Below, one piece after another: positions 7,145 to 17,500 of a stretch of DNA of 64,000 nucleotides. The notes beneath the pieces were generated by a model that saw nothing but the letters and a program-made list of their open reading frames with translations, had not been told where the DNA came from and made no database searches. Every line of letters starts with the position of its first letter. The first letter of the stretch is position 1. The position numbers and the translations under genes were made by a program. Origin of the DNA: Brevibacillus dissolubilis (GTDB taxonomy: Bacteria; Bacillota; Bacilli; Brevibacillales; Brevibacillaceae); assembly GCF_006170445.1 (NCBI RefSeq), contig NZ_VCNA01000009.1, positions 227,887 to 291,886 on the forward strand, given 5' to 3'.

Positions 7145-9277
7145 TTACAAAACCCACTCTTCGGCTGGCTTATACGGTGCTGTGAACTTCTCCAGCTTCT
7201 TCTGCTCGGCGGCGACGACCGCCAGCTCCATGAAGTAGCGCTGGGCATTGAACGGCTGCTCGTCGTCGGCAGGGCGGACACGGTGATACGTCCCCTCCGA
7301 ATCCAACGCACGCGCCTTGGTATTGTCACTCAGATAGACCTCAAGGATGCTGGTGACACGATTGCAAAGCTCTGGCTCCTCTACTGGGAACATCAGCTCT
7401 ACGCGGCGGTCGAGGTTGCGGGTCATCCAGTCGGCGCTCGACAGATAGACCTCCTCATCGCCGCCATTGCCGAAATAATAGATGCGGCTGTGCTCCAAGA
7501 AACGGTCGATGATGCTGAACACGCGGATATTTTCGCTCACGCCGGGGATACCCGGACGCAGGCAGCAGATACCGCGGATGATCAGGTCGATCTGTACTCC
7601 GGCACAGGAAGCTTCATAGAGCGTACCGATGATTTTTTCATCGGTGAGCGAGTTCATCTTGGCGATGATGCGTCCCGGCCTTTCCGGAGTATGCTTCTCG
7701 ATCTCTCGACGGATCATGGCGCTGAACTTGCGGCGAAGCCCTTTTGGTGCAGCCTCCAGCTTATTCCACTCCGGCGGCTCGGAATAGCCGGACAGATCGT
7801 TGAACAGCGCGGACGCATCCATCCCGAACTCTTCCTTGCTGGTGAACAGACCGATATCCGTATACAGACGTGCTGTGCTGTTGTTGTAGTTGCCCGTCCC
7901 CAGATGTACGTAGCGGCGGATGTAGTCGCCTTCTTTGCGCACGACGAGGACGATTTTGCAGTGGGTTTTGAGACCGACGAGACCGTAGATCACCTGGCAT
8001 CCAGACTTCTCCAGCTGACGCGCCCAGTGGATGTTGTTCTCCTCGTCAAAACGGGCCTTCAGCTCCACCAGCACCGTGACTTGCTTACCATTCTCAGCGG
8101 CATTGGCAAGGGCACGGACGATCGGAGAATGCCCGCTCACACGGTAGAGCGTCTGCTTGATCGCCAGTACATTCGGGTCTTGGGCTGCTTTGGTCACGAA
8201 ATCGACGACCGGCTCAAAGGACTCATACGGATGGTGCATCAGGATATCACGCTCCGCAATCGCCTCGAAGATATCTTCCTCACCGACCAGGTCAGCAGGC
8301 GGCTGCGGCAACAGTACCTCATCCCGAAGATGCTCATAGCCCGGCAGCTGCGTAAAGCTCATGAACTTGGTCAGATCAAGCGGCCCGTCAATCGAATAGA
8401 TATCGCGCGTGTGAACCTCCAGCGCCTCCTGCAGAATATGACGCAAATCTTCATCCATGCGGGCGTCGATCTCCAGACGGACAGCCGCGCCCCATTTGCG
8501 TTTTTTCAGCTCTTTTTCGATCTCCTTGAGCAGATCCTCTGCGCCCTCTTCATCCAGTGACATATCCGCGTTACGCGTGATCCGGAATGGATGGACGGCG
8601 CTGACTTCATTGCCTTTGAAAAGACGGTAGCTGTACCTTTTGATTACATCTTCAAGCAGGATGAACTCTTTTCGTTCCTCCGTTGCACCCGGCAGCTCGA
8701 TATAACGGGAGAGCACAGCAGGCACCTGCACGACGGCGAAGACCTTTTTGCTGTATTTAGCTTTTTTACGCTCGAGCATGATCGCCAGATTCAAGCTCTT
8801 GTTCAAGAGCAATGGAAACGGACGGCTCTGGTCGACCGCCAGCGGTGTCAGTACAGGATAAATATGATGATCAAAATAATGATCCAAAAAATCCTCCTGC
8901 TCACGGCTCAGCTGCTCGCCATGAACAATCTCGATGCCGTTGTCCGCCAATGCAGGCAGGATCTCTTCGCGGAAGCAGCGGTATTGACGCTCAACCATCT
9001 GATGGGTGCGCTGATTGATCATCCGCAGTTGCTCTTTTGGCGTCTTGCCGGAAGAATCCGCTTTGTTAAAGCCCGCTTTTACCTGATCCTTGAGACCAGC
9101 TACTCGGACCATGAAGAATTCATCGAGATTGGAAGCGACAATCGCCAAAAACTTTAGCCGCTCCAATACCGGATTGCTCTTATCTAATGCTTCTTCTAAC
9201 ACACGGGCATTGAATGCCAGCCAGCTCATCTCTCGGTTAATAAAATAATCCGGATGAAGAAGATCTCGTTCTTCCAC
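7145..9277 (-). CDS. ppk1: Polyphosphate kinase 1
   Basis: Reversible synthesis of inorganic polyphosphate from ATP through a phosphohistidine. 710 aa, near the usual 690. The N-terminal domain starts YFINREMSWLAFNARVLEEA (PPK_N). The middle and the two PLD-like catalytic domains follow, with IKQTLYRVS and YVHLGTGNYN (its His is the phosphorylated one) and a second His-containing region near the end (SIIDRFLEHSRIYYFGN). GTG 9277 is preceded by AGGGGGAGAA. It lies just downstream of phoU, with phoPR close by, so this is a phosphate-related neighbourhood. phoU has its own terminator, so ppk1 probably has a separate promoter in 9278-9385. Confidence 0.97.
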   Translation of the reverse strand: MEERDLLHPDYFINREMSWLAFNARVLEEALDKSNPVLERLKFLAIVASNLDEFFMVRVAGLKDQVKAGFNKADSSGKTPKEQLRMINQRTHQMVERQYRCFREEILPALADNGIEIVHGEQLSREQEDFLDHYFDHHIYPVLTPLAVDQSRPFPLLLNKSLNLAIMLERKKAKYSKKVFAVVQVPAVLSRYIELPGATEERKEFILLEDVIKRYSYRLFKGNEVSAVHPFRITRNADMSLDEEGAEDLLKEIEKELKKRKWGAAVRLEIDARMDEDLRHILQEALEVHTRDIYSIDGPLDLTKFMSFTQLPGYEHLRDEVLLPQPPADLVGEEDIFEAIAERDILMHHPYESFEPVVDFVTKAAQDPNVLAIKQTLYRVSGHSPIVRALANAAENGKQVTVLVELKARFDEENNIHWARQLEKSGCQVIYGLVGLKTHCKIVLVVRKEGDYIRRYVHLGTGNYNNSTARLYTDIGLFTSKEEFGMDASALFNDLSGYSEPPEWNKLEAAPKGLRRKFSAMIRREIEKHTPERPGRIIAKMNSLTDEKIIGTLYEASCAGVQIDLIIRGICCLRPGIPGVSENIRVFSIIDRFLEHSRIYYFGNGGDEEVYLSSADWMTRNLDRRVELMFPVEEPELCNRVTSILEVYLSDNTKARALDSEGTYHRVRPADDEQPFNAQRYFMELAVVAAEQKKLEKFTAPYKPAEEWVL

Positions 9278-9385
9278 CGGGTTCTCCCCCTTTTTTGTTG
9301 AACAACATGTCCCTTGCTAGTATTTATATTACCCTAATGGCAAAATCCTTCAAACAGAATTTTGCCTCACCCTGCCCGAATGCAC

Positions 9386-9411
9386 CAAAAAGGATAGACA
9401 CATGTCTATCC
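9386..9411 (-). terminator. Terminator of phoU
   Basis: Perfect 8-bp stem GGATAGAC/GTCTATCC with a 4-nt loop, followed on the minus strand by TTTTT. It starts 12 nt after the phoU stop codon. Confidence 0.88.
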
Positions 9412-9422
9412 CCCGGTTTTGG

Positions 9423-10079
9423 CTACCTATTCAAGTCCGTCTTCTGTCCCGTATTCATGTAGATAATCCATTCACAAATATTGGTGACATGATCGGCGAT
9501 GCGTTCCAAATACTGAGCGGTGAGCAATAGGTGTGTGCCTTGGTTGATTGCATTTTCGTACTTGGTCATGACATCGATCAGATCGCGGAAGATCGTGGAG
9601 AAAAGCTTATCGACCACATCATCCCGTGCAGCAATTTCTTCAGCCATCTGCTTGTCTTTGGCGATATAGGCATTGAGACAGTCTCGCACCATCGCTTTGA
9701 CATGATCTGCCATGATCGGGATGTCGATCAGCGGCTTGACATAGGTCTCCCCATGCAGACGGCGGGTAGTTTTGGAGATGGAGACAGCATGATCTCCCAT
9801 CCGCTCAATATCTGTCACAAGTTTGATCATGGTACAGACACGGCGCAGGTCACCGCCTACCGGCTGCTGCAGGGCAATCACCTGAAAGCACCCTGTCTCG
9901 ATCTCCTGCCCGATCTGGTTGATGAGATGATCGGCTTCAATCACCTCTTCTGCCAGCTGCAGATCCCGCTCCACCAAGCTTTTGATGGATTTATGAATGG
10001 CCTCTTCAACCAAAAGGCCCATGGACATTAGTTTGCGATGTAGTGTGTCAAGCTGCTGTTCAAACACCTGCCTGGTCAT
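9423..10079 (-). CDS. phoU: Phosphate signalling complex protein PhoU
   Basis: Cytoplasmic regulator that couples the Pst transporter to the PhoR-PhoP two-component system. 218 aa, standard length, two three-helix PhoU repeats: residues about 15-105 and 118-205. Typical motifs are ADHLINQIGQEIE in repeat 1, LRRVCTMIKLVTDIERMGDHA, and YLERIADHVTNICEWIIY near the end; the E/D-rich motifs bind metal clusters. ATG 10079 has AAGGAGG upstream. No pst genes adjoin it here, so it is an isolated phoU, placed between ppk1 and a surface protein operon. phoPR lies about 8 kb away on the same strand. Confidence 0.96.
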   Translation of the reverse strand: MTRQVFEQQLDTLHRKLMSMGLLVEEAIHKSIKSLVERDLQLAEEVIEADHLINQIGQEIETGCFQVIALQQPVGGDLRRVCTMIKLVTDIERMGDHAVSISKTTRRLHGETYVKPLIDIPIMADHVKAMVRDCLNAYIAKDKQMAEEIAARDDVVDKLFSTIFRDLIDVMTKYENAINQGTHLLLTAQYLERIADHVTNICEWIIYMNTGQKTDLNR

Positions 10080-10240
10080 TATCGTTCGAACCTCCTTGCA
10101 GACTCGTGCATATACACAAAGTGAATAAGGTTCATCTTACTTCATAGATATGTAGGACAGGTTAATACATTGTAATATTTTTATGAATATATGGTTAATG
10201 TTATTTCTCGTAACGGTCGATCCTCTCACTACGACTTGAA

Positions 10241-10297
10241 AAAAAGATTACCCACCTCCCATCTCCATTCAAGAAGGGAAGGCCGGGTAATCTTTTT
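10241..10297. terminator. Bidirectional terminator with 13-bp stem
   Basis: AAAAAGATTACCC pairs perfectly with GGGTAATCTTTTT across a 31-nt loop. It ends the GATase-like/giant nuclease operon on the minus strand; the reverse orientation also has a T-run. Confidence 0.75.
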
Positions 10298-10334
10298 CCT
10301 TGTGTCCGAGCGTTCTATTTAGGAGATTCGCTGT

Positions 10335-11525
10335 CTACTTGCCGTAGGAGCCTGTCGCAAATGTGCTTGGGTCCCACCACTTGTAGCTTGCTGCCGGTGC
10401 CGCCCATGGCTCTGCCTGTGGCTCGATGGATTGCTCAGGGATTTCGTTCTCAGCACCAGAGGTCAGCAGTGGAGTCTTGTTGTCCAGCTTAAGTCCTTGG
10501 ACTTGGGCGAGGTTTTGGTAGCGTTCCTTTTTGGACAGCCAGTTGATCATATTCACCAGGAGGACATCATCGTCTACTTCAGAGAAGCCGGCATGTGTCG
10601 TCTTGGAGGCACCTGTCTCTTCGCGCTTGTAGCGTGGTGTTGCGTCTTCGACTGGGGAAGAGTCACCGATGAAGGCGGCTTTGCCGAGGCCGACTTTGGA
10701 GACGGCGACGAATGGGCCTTCGTTGATCCCTCCGCCTGCATAGACACCTTTGTCTACAGAACTGCCCCATTTGGCTGAGGTTGGTGGTACGTAGACGATG
10801 CCTTTTGCCTTGGTTGGATCGGTGATCGCAAGCGTGCTGCCTGCGTGAACGGCTACACCCTTGACTCCTTTGGTGATACCGAATGCCTGGTCTGCTGCAA
10901 CAATCTGGTTGGCCGTGATGTCACCCAACGCATTGTAGCGGAAGCGGACACCGAAGTTGCTGCCGAGCCAGTCGGAGCTTACGACGCCTTGCATCGCAGC
11001 TGAGTTGGCTTCTTCTGTGCTCATGCCTTTGGCCGGATTGGTATAGGCGCCGCGACGGTAGCCGTTGAACACCTCGGAGGAGTCCCAGCGGTTTTTGTTG
11101 CGGTCAGCATTGTAGTGGTCGGCGATGAAGAAGATACTCCCGCCGCTTTTAACATAAGTAAGCATGGCTTCCTGCTCGCTTACTTTGTACGGAATGTTGG
11201 CTTCCGGGATGACAAATACTTGGTAATCCTTCAGATCGTCATACGTGATCGGTGTGGATTTACGCAGCTCTTTGACGTAGTAGCCATTGGTGGCAAGCGC
11301 TTGCCCGAAATCGGAGAATCCACCGTTAATGACCCAGTCGGCTTGCCCGGCAGTTTGCGCGTGGGTGTTGTCGAACAGTACCTTTTTGCCATTAGGGGTG
11401 CCGATCGGATTGATGTAGGGAGCCGGATCATTCGGGCCTTCAGCAAAAGCGACTGCCGCGCTGACGAGTGGAATCGTCAGCGACAGCGCGAGGAATGAGC
11501 GGAAAAAGCGTTGGCGCATGTTCAT
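10335..11525 (-). CDS. Secreted GATase1-like protein, partner of the giant nuclease-like protein
   Basis: 396 aa with a signal peptide (MNMRQRFFRSFLALSLTIPLVSAAVAFA, cleavage before EGPN). The body has the look of a class I glutamine-amidotransferase-like fold (DUF4350 or related): GKKVLFDNTHAQTAGQADWV, YQVFVIPEANIPY, YVKSGGSIFFIADHYNA, and GKAAFIGDSSPVEDATPRY. This family appears in databases beside secreted multidomain nucleases and is often called only 'DNA-binding protein'. The enzymatic Cys-His pair of true amidotransferases is not evident. The C-terminus is Pro/Ala-rich (EPQAEPWAAPAAS). It starts 18 nt after the giant gene's stop, and its AAAGGAG site lies at that stop, so the two are one operon. 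Confidence 0.72.
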   Translation of the reverse strand: MNMRQRFFRSFLALSLTIPLVSAAVAFAEGPNDPAPYINPIGTPNGKKVLFDNTHAQTAGQADWVINGGFSDFGQALATNGYYVKELRKSTPITYDDLKDYQVFVIPEANIPYKVSEQEAMLTYVKSGGSIFFIADHYNADRNKNRWDSSEVFNGYRRGAYTNPAKGMSTEEANSAAMQGVVSSDWLGSNFGVRFRYNALGDITANQIVAADQAFGITKGVKGVAVHAGSTLAITDPTKAKGIVYVPPTSAKWGSSVDKGVYAGGGINEGPFVAVSKVGLGKAAFIGDSSPVEDATPRYKREETGASKTTHAGFSEVDDDVLLVNMINWLSKKERYQNLAQVQGLKLDNKTPLLTSGAENEIPEQSIEPQAEPWAAPAASYKWWDPSTFATGSYGK

Positions 11526-11543
11526 CGTAGGTCGTGCTCCTTT

Positions 11544-14500
11544 CTATCCTTTGATCTTGATATCGTCGACGGAGACGTTACCAGAACCTGATTTGTTATA
11601 AGTGAAACGGATTTTGTTGATCGCATTGGTCAGGGCGAAGGTACGGACGGCAGCGGTGTTCGGAATGAGGTTGTTGCCTGTGCCACCTGCGGACATCGTG
11701 GTGATATTTACCCATTCTGTCCCGTTGTAGCCTTCGATCACCAGGTTGGAGGTTGCCGTGGAGGCTTGGTTTTTGATCCAGAAGCTGACCGTACCACCGG
11801 AAACCAGTGTGAATTCTGGGGAGACCACATAATCACCAAGTGAATCAAATTTCAATGATGGTGAAGATGTACCGAAGTTACCCGCAGACGTGTATGTCGC
11901 AATCGAGTTCATCGTCCAGTCCGCGTAAGTGGTACCTGAACCTGTGAAGCTGGTAAAGCCCTCATTGAGATGCACTTTGCCTGCGAGGAAGGTGTTGACT
12001 GCTGCGTTGAGTGCTGTGGTCGCATCGTCTACATCGGTTTGGGTTGCGGCTGGGCTGTCTTTGACTGCCTGTGCATTGCTGATAGCGCTCAGCAGAGTGG
12101 CTTTGGATGTTTCATACTGGCCTGCGAGGGAGCCTTCGACTGCATTGTCATGCAGGGTCTGTGCTGATGTGATCGCAGTGGTCAGCGCGGTTTTATCGAT
12201 GGTTGGTGCATCTGGGTCGGCAATCGTCGTGGCAGTGGTCTGAATCGGCTTGTTGAGCTGGTTGTCAGCTGTCTTCGCATCGGTGTAGGTAGCCGTCAGG
12301 GTGTCGCTGTAGGCGGTCTGCAATTGGTCGGTCGCATCATCGGTCGTGGTGGTTGACAGGGTAAATGCACCAGTGAAGACACCCGTGTCGTTGCCAGTCT
12401 CGGTAAGGGTAAGCGTGATGCTTTGACCAGCTGCTGCAGATGCTACGCTCGCAACCGTCGTATCAGCCGCCGCCGGGTCGAGATTGAGATCGAGGTCAGT
12501 TACTGTAACCGTCGCTGTATCTGTCAATCCGTATTGAGCCTTGTCAAAAGTCACGACACCTGTATGGGAGGCAGGGTCTCCTGGGTTGCCAGCCGGAATA
12601 GCCAACTCAGCACTCTTCACGGCCTGCCCTACTGCCGTACCTGTGCTTGCCTTCGGTGTGACTTCAAAAATCAGTGACTTGCCTGCATCATCGCTGCTCA
12701 CGGTATAGGTCTTGCCTGTCGCCCCGTCGATCGGAGTGGTGGTTGCCCCGTCTTTGCGATACCAGACGTAGCTGGATTGCCCTTCTGCATCTGCTTCCGC
12801 ATCGACGAAGGAATACGTACCTGTCAGCGTCTGTCCCACTTCCGCTGTACCGCTGATAGACACATTGGTTGCGTATGGTGCTGTGTTGGCCGGAGGAGTC
12901 GGGCCGCTGATGACACGTACGTTGGAGACTGTTTCAATCGATGGCTTGGAGTTGTAGGTATCGACTTTTCCGGAGATCTCCACATACGAATTCACTTCAG
13001 CATTCATCAGCAGGTCTTTAAAGGCAGTATTGGTGTAGTAGCTGCTGGACTGCGGGATCTGAATCGCTCCTGCATGATTGGTAAAGTCGGTCACATCCGC
13101 CTGATCAGCAATGACGAAGACCGTGTTGGTGTTGCTTAGCGCCGTCTTGGATGTCAGATAGCCGCGCAGTGTCACGATGGTTCCTGTTGGAGAGGCTTTC
13201 GCCTGCCCTACGGTTAAGGCTGGTGGCACATCATTTACTTTGAGCGTCAGTTGTACCTTGGACGCGTAGTTCTCAACCGTTCCTTCAAACGTATAAGTAC
13301 CTGCGACAGATGTGTCTGCCATGCCTGGCGTCCATGTCACAGCCACCGATTGTGTAGTACCGTCGCTCATCAAAGCCGTAAGCTGGGTCGGCAGTGTGAA
13401 TGGGGTGTCTTTTTCGACTTGAGAGGTGATATTGTCAATGCGCTCCACAACCAGCGGGGTAGTCTGTGCCTTGATGATCACGGTAAAGGTCTTGGTCTCG
13501 CTGTAGCTGCCACGCGTAATCGTCGCTGTCAGTGTAATGGTTGCATCAGGCTGCCCCATCAACGGACGCTTGATCGATCCGGTCGTGCTGACGGTAGCAG
13601 TGTCACTGGATGCCCAGCTGATCGCCGTCCCATTGATCCCTGTTGTTGGCAGGTTAAGACTGCTTGTGACATTGTCGAGTCCGGTGTTGTCTTTTCGGAT
13701 CGTTGTATCGGTCAAAGCGGCTTTGGCAAGGCTGACAGCTTGTTGGTCGGTCAGCGTACCTGCTGCCTGAACGAGCACATAGGTAGGGTCACTCGTATAG
13801 CTGGTGGCGGCATCGGTCGCAATCACTTCCAGCACAGTGCCTTCCTCCTGCGGTGTGATTGTCACGGCAAAAGCACCTGTGACAGCGTCAGCCAACGCAC
13901 TGCCAAGCAGAGTCTCACCTGTATAGACGTTCACAAGCGAACCAGCCCGCGCTGTACCTGTTACCGTCGCCTCCGATGCGGTGATTGGGTTGACGGTCGG
14001 CTGTTCGGTGTTTACTTTGTACACGGTAAAGGTAAATTCTTTGGTATCGGTCGCAGTGCCTTTGGTGATGGTGGCTACCAGAGTCACGAGGGTGTTCTCG
14101 GTCAATACGTTGCGGTTGACCACACCTGTACCGGTATTGATAATGACTGCTTGAGACGGATCTTTTACCGCCCAGCTGACGGTAGTACTGTCCGCACCTG
14201 CTGTCGGCAGTGTGATGCTTGGCTGCATGCCGTCGTAGCTGATGGAGAGTACTGCTTTGGCATTCGCGACTGCTTGTGCATCGGTAATACCGCCGCCTCC
14301 GTCGCCTCCGTCTACTTTGACGATATCTGCTGCGCTGCGTGGATAGATCTGTACCTTGGAGTTGAACATAGAGGAAATACCAGTCAAGTCGATCACGTCG
14401 CCATCAGCCAGACCTGCATTGCTGACACCGTATTGAGCCAGATAGACTTCGTGCGTGGTGCCGTCTTTGGTCACATTGAACTTGGTGCTGGTCATGCCGG

Positions 14501-17500
14501 AGACGGTTACACCTTTGACGGTCACGAGCATACTCTGGTGGCTGCCCACCTCGCTCAGACTGACTTCTTTACCGGTTGGTGCGGTCGTCTGTCCTGTGAC
14601 CGTAAACTCGGCGTTGGTGATTTCCACCAGACCGCTATAGGTCGTCTTCGTACCTGTGTTGATGGTGACTTGATCACCCACTTGCACATTCTGCTTCACT
14701 TTCGGGTTATAGACATAGATGCCCGCTGTCCCGTCTTGAATATAGAAGCTGTTGGCACTTTGCGTCGTGACAATCCCTTTGGTGGTGACTGTCGAGTTGT
14801 TCGGCAGGGCACGGACGGCCGCAATCGTCGGAACAGACGGCGCTGTCGCCTCTACGGTGATGCTGGTTGCCGTGCTTGTATTGCCCGCAGCATCTGTTGC
14901 GGTGATAGACAGGGTATCGCCGCTGGTAAGTGCCGCGTTCAGTGTGACGGTGAAGCTTCCGGTGGAGTCTGCATTCGCTGTGCCAAGCACGGTAGCACCG
15001 CGTTTTACGGTAACGGTGGAGCCTGCTTCTGCTTTCCCTTTGACACTGGTTGCATCGGCAAAGACAGGGTCTACGGTCGGAGCAGCAGGCGGGGTCACAT
15101 CGCTTGGATCGACGTACGCGGTGTAGCCTGCTTGGGTTGCCTCTTCCTCCGTACCAAAGAACACGCGCTGATCTTGTGGGACCTGATCATACAGAGCTGG
15201 CAGAACATACTGCTTGGTCGCATGATTCCCGACAAAACGGGTTGGCGGCTCCTGACGTTCACGCGCACGGAAGACAAATGGCATCTCGGCGAGCGGATCA
15301 GCCGGATTCCAAATCCCCAGCTGGTTCTGCATCGCTTCACGGGTAGCTGCTGAGAACAAAGCGAAGTCCTCTTCGCTGATCGGAGCGATGAAATACATAT
15401 TGGCAAAGCCAGTACGCACCTGCTCCAGATTGGTATTGAGCATATCTCGCTTGCGGATCACCTGTGCCAACAGACGGCCATAGCCATCGACAGGGGATGG
15501 GCCTACCTTGATCACGACTTCATCGCCTGGGGCAAGCAATGCTTTCAAGTTCTGCTTGGCTCTCTCGCCATGCGCCTTTTGATTGCGGTCTTTGCTCAGG
15601 TCGTCACTGCCTTGGTACACCTGTGTATAGTCAAAAGCAGGATCGGTGATGTGATAAGTCTCTGGTGTGTCGGTATTCACGAAGCGCACCGTGGTGATCC
15701 CAAGCACTGGGCTATTGAGATGGATCGTGTCTCCGTCCACCACGTCTTTTACGGTTGAAGTATATTCAGCCGCTGGTTTTGGCTGTGGCTTCTGTTCGGC
15801 AGACAATTGGAAATCGCTCGCTTGGCGCGGCACGATCTGATAGCTGTCCGCAAATTGGCTGAGGATACCGGTCAGGTCATACCATTTGCCTGCCTGCAAT
15901 TGAGCGAGGTCGAGGCTGTTTTTGATTACGCGGACCGTGATACCGTTGTACTGTTCATCGATGAAGTTGAGGTTATAGCCACCGCCGGACTCACTGGTCG
16001 GGATGCTGGCGAGGTAGCCTTGTGTCTGGATCAGCATGCCTTCTTTTGGCTCAGCCAAAGCAGGGTGCTGCATGTCTAGGATCGTCATCGGAAGCGGAGT
16101 AGGGATTGGATTGCCCGTACCCAATTTGATAACATCGGTCGGTGCTGTCGGCATGATTTCGGTTAGGGAGCGGTATTCGCTGATTTTACCGGTGACTCGC
16201 ACTCTGTCTCCAGCACGGAGCTCTGGGTAGCCCTGTGTGGACATGGCAAAAATATTGATCCCGCCCGTCTCATCCTGCATGTAGGTAGAGAGTTTGCCGC
16301 CACCGATTGCGGTGTTGTCAGCAGTGATGATCCCTTCAATTGTTACGGTATCGTTTAGCTTGCTGCGGACATCGGATATCAGCGGAGTTGGGAAGGTAAA
16401 CCCTTTTGAGATCGTCGTTGTATTGGCATTTCCCGCCTCATCCTGAATCGTTCCAGCCGGGATCTTGATGGTCAGCTCATCGCCTGTGAAACGTTTGGCC
16501 AGACGAATGATCAGCTTGTTGCCGTCGAATTGGACCGTATCGTTAGCCGTTAAGGTTCCCGTAACAACAGGATCACCCCACACCACACCGATGCTTGCTT
16601 TGAGTGCCGCCTCATCTGCGAGATGATTCACCACAGGCTCATCAAATGTGAAGGTAACGGTCTGCTCCACTTCGCTCGCTGTCGCATTCACAAGCTGTGG
16701 CGCTTGGGTATCACCCGGATCAGTAACCACCGGATCGGTAAAGTAAATAGAAAACGCCGGGGAGACTGCATCCTCCAACGCATTGACGATCTTCGCCTTG
16801 CTGATGACGAACTGGACGTCTTTTCTGCTGTCAGCAGGACTGTGGCTGACTGCACGCCCGGTGAAGTTCACTGCCAGCATACTGTCGTTAACTCTTGCTA
16901 CATGGATACCAAGACCTGCAGGGAGATTACGGACAGAGACATCTGCACCCGAAATATCCTCTGCAAATGTACCTTTGCTCAACGTGATAAACTGTTGCCC
17001 ATCCACAGAGCCGTCATTGAGCGCAGACTCCTGCAAGACAGGGGTGCCAAGCGAGACCTGCGGCACAAATCCCGCTTTTACCGTAACGGTCAGCTTGGCT
17101 GTACGACCGCCAATCGTCGCCGTAATCACAGCGCTGCCCGCACCTTTTGCCGTTACAAGACCGTTCTGGTTAACGGTTGCTACGCTCTCATCACTGCTCT
17201 TCCAGCTGACTTCTTTGCCTGCGATCTGGTTGCCGTCCTTGTCCTTGGCGACGGCAGTCAAAAGCAGATGTCCATCTGTATCAGAACCTGCGGAAAGCTC
17301 TGTATCATCCGCTTGGTTGGTGATCTCTACACGGTCTACTTTGGCATTTTTCTTCGCGATGACGAAGGTGCCTGTCTGTGTAGCGGAGTTTTTATAGGTG
17401 ACTCCAATCTCGACGGTCTGTTCCTTCTGTGTCGCTTTAATCTCTTCGAACGTCGCTGTCACCGTCTTACTGCCCCCGTCCCAGTCAAAGCTGTCAACGG

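Noticed and set aside
7100..8560. 486-aa plus-strand frame opposite ppk1
   Set aside because: Shadow frame; it starts inside the ppk1 terminator and has no ribosome site.
13251..15353. 700-aa plus-strand frame opposite the giant secreted protein
   Set aside because: Cys/Arg-rich antisense shadow of the Ig/SNase regions; no ribosome site.
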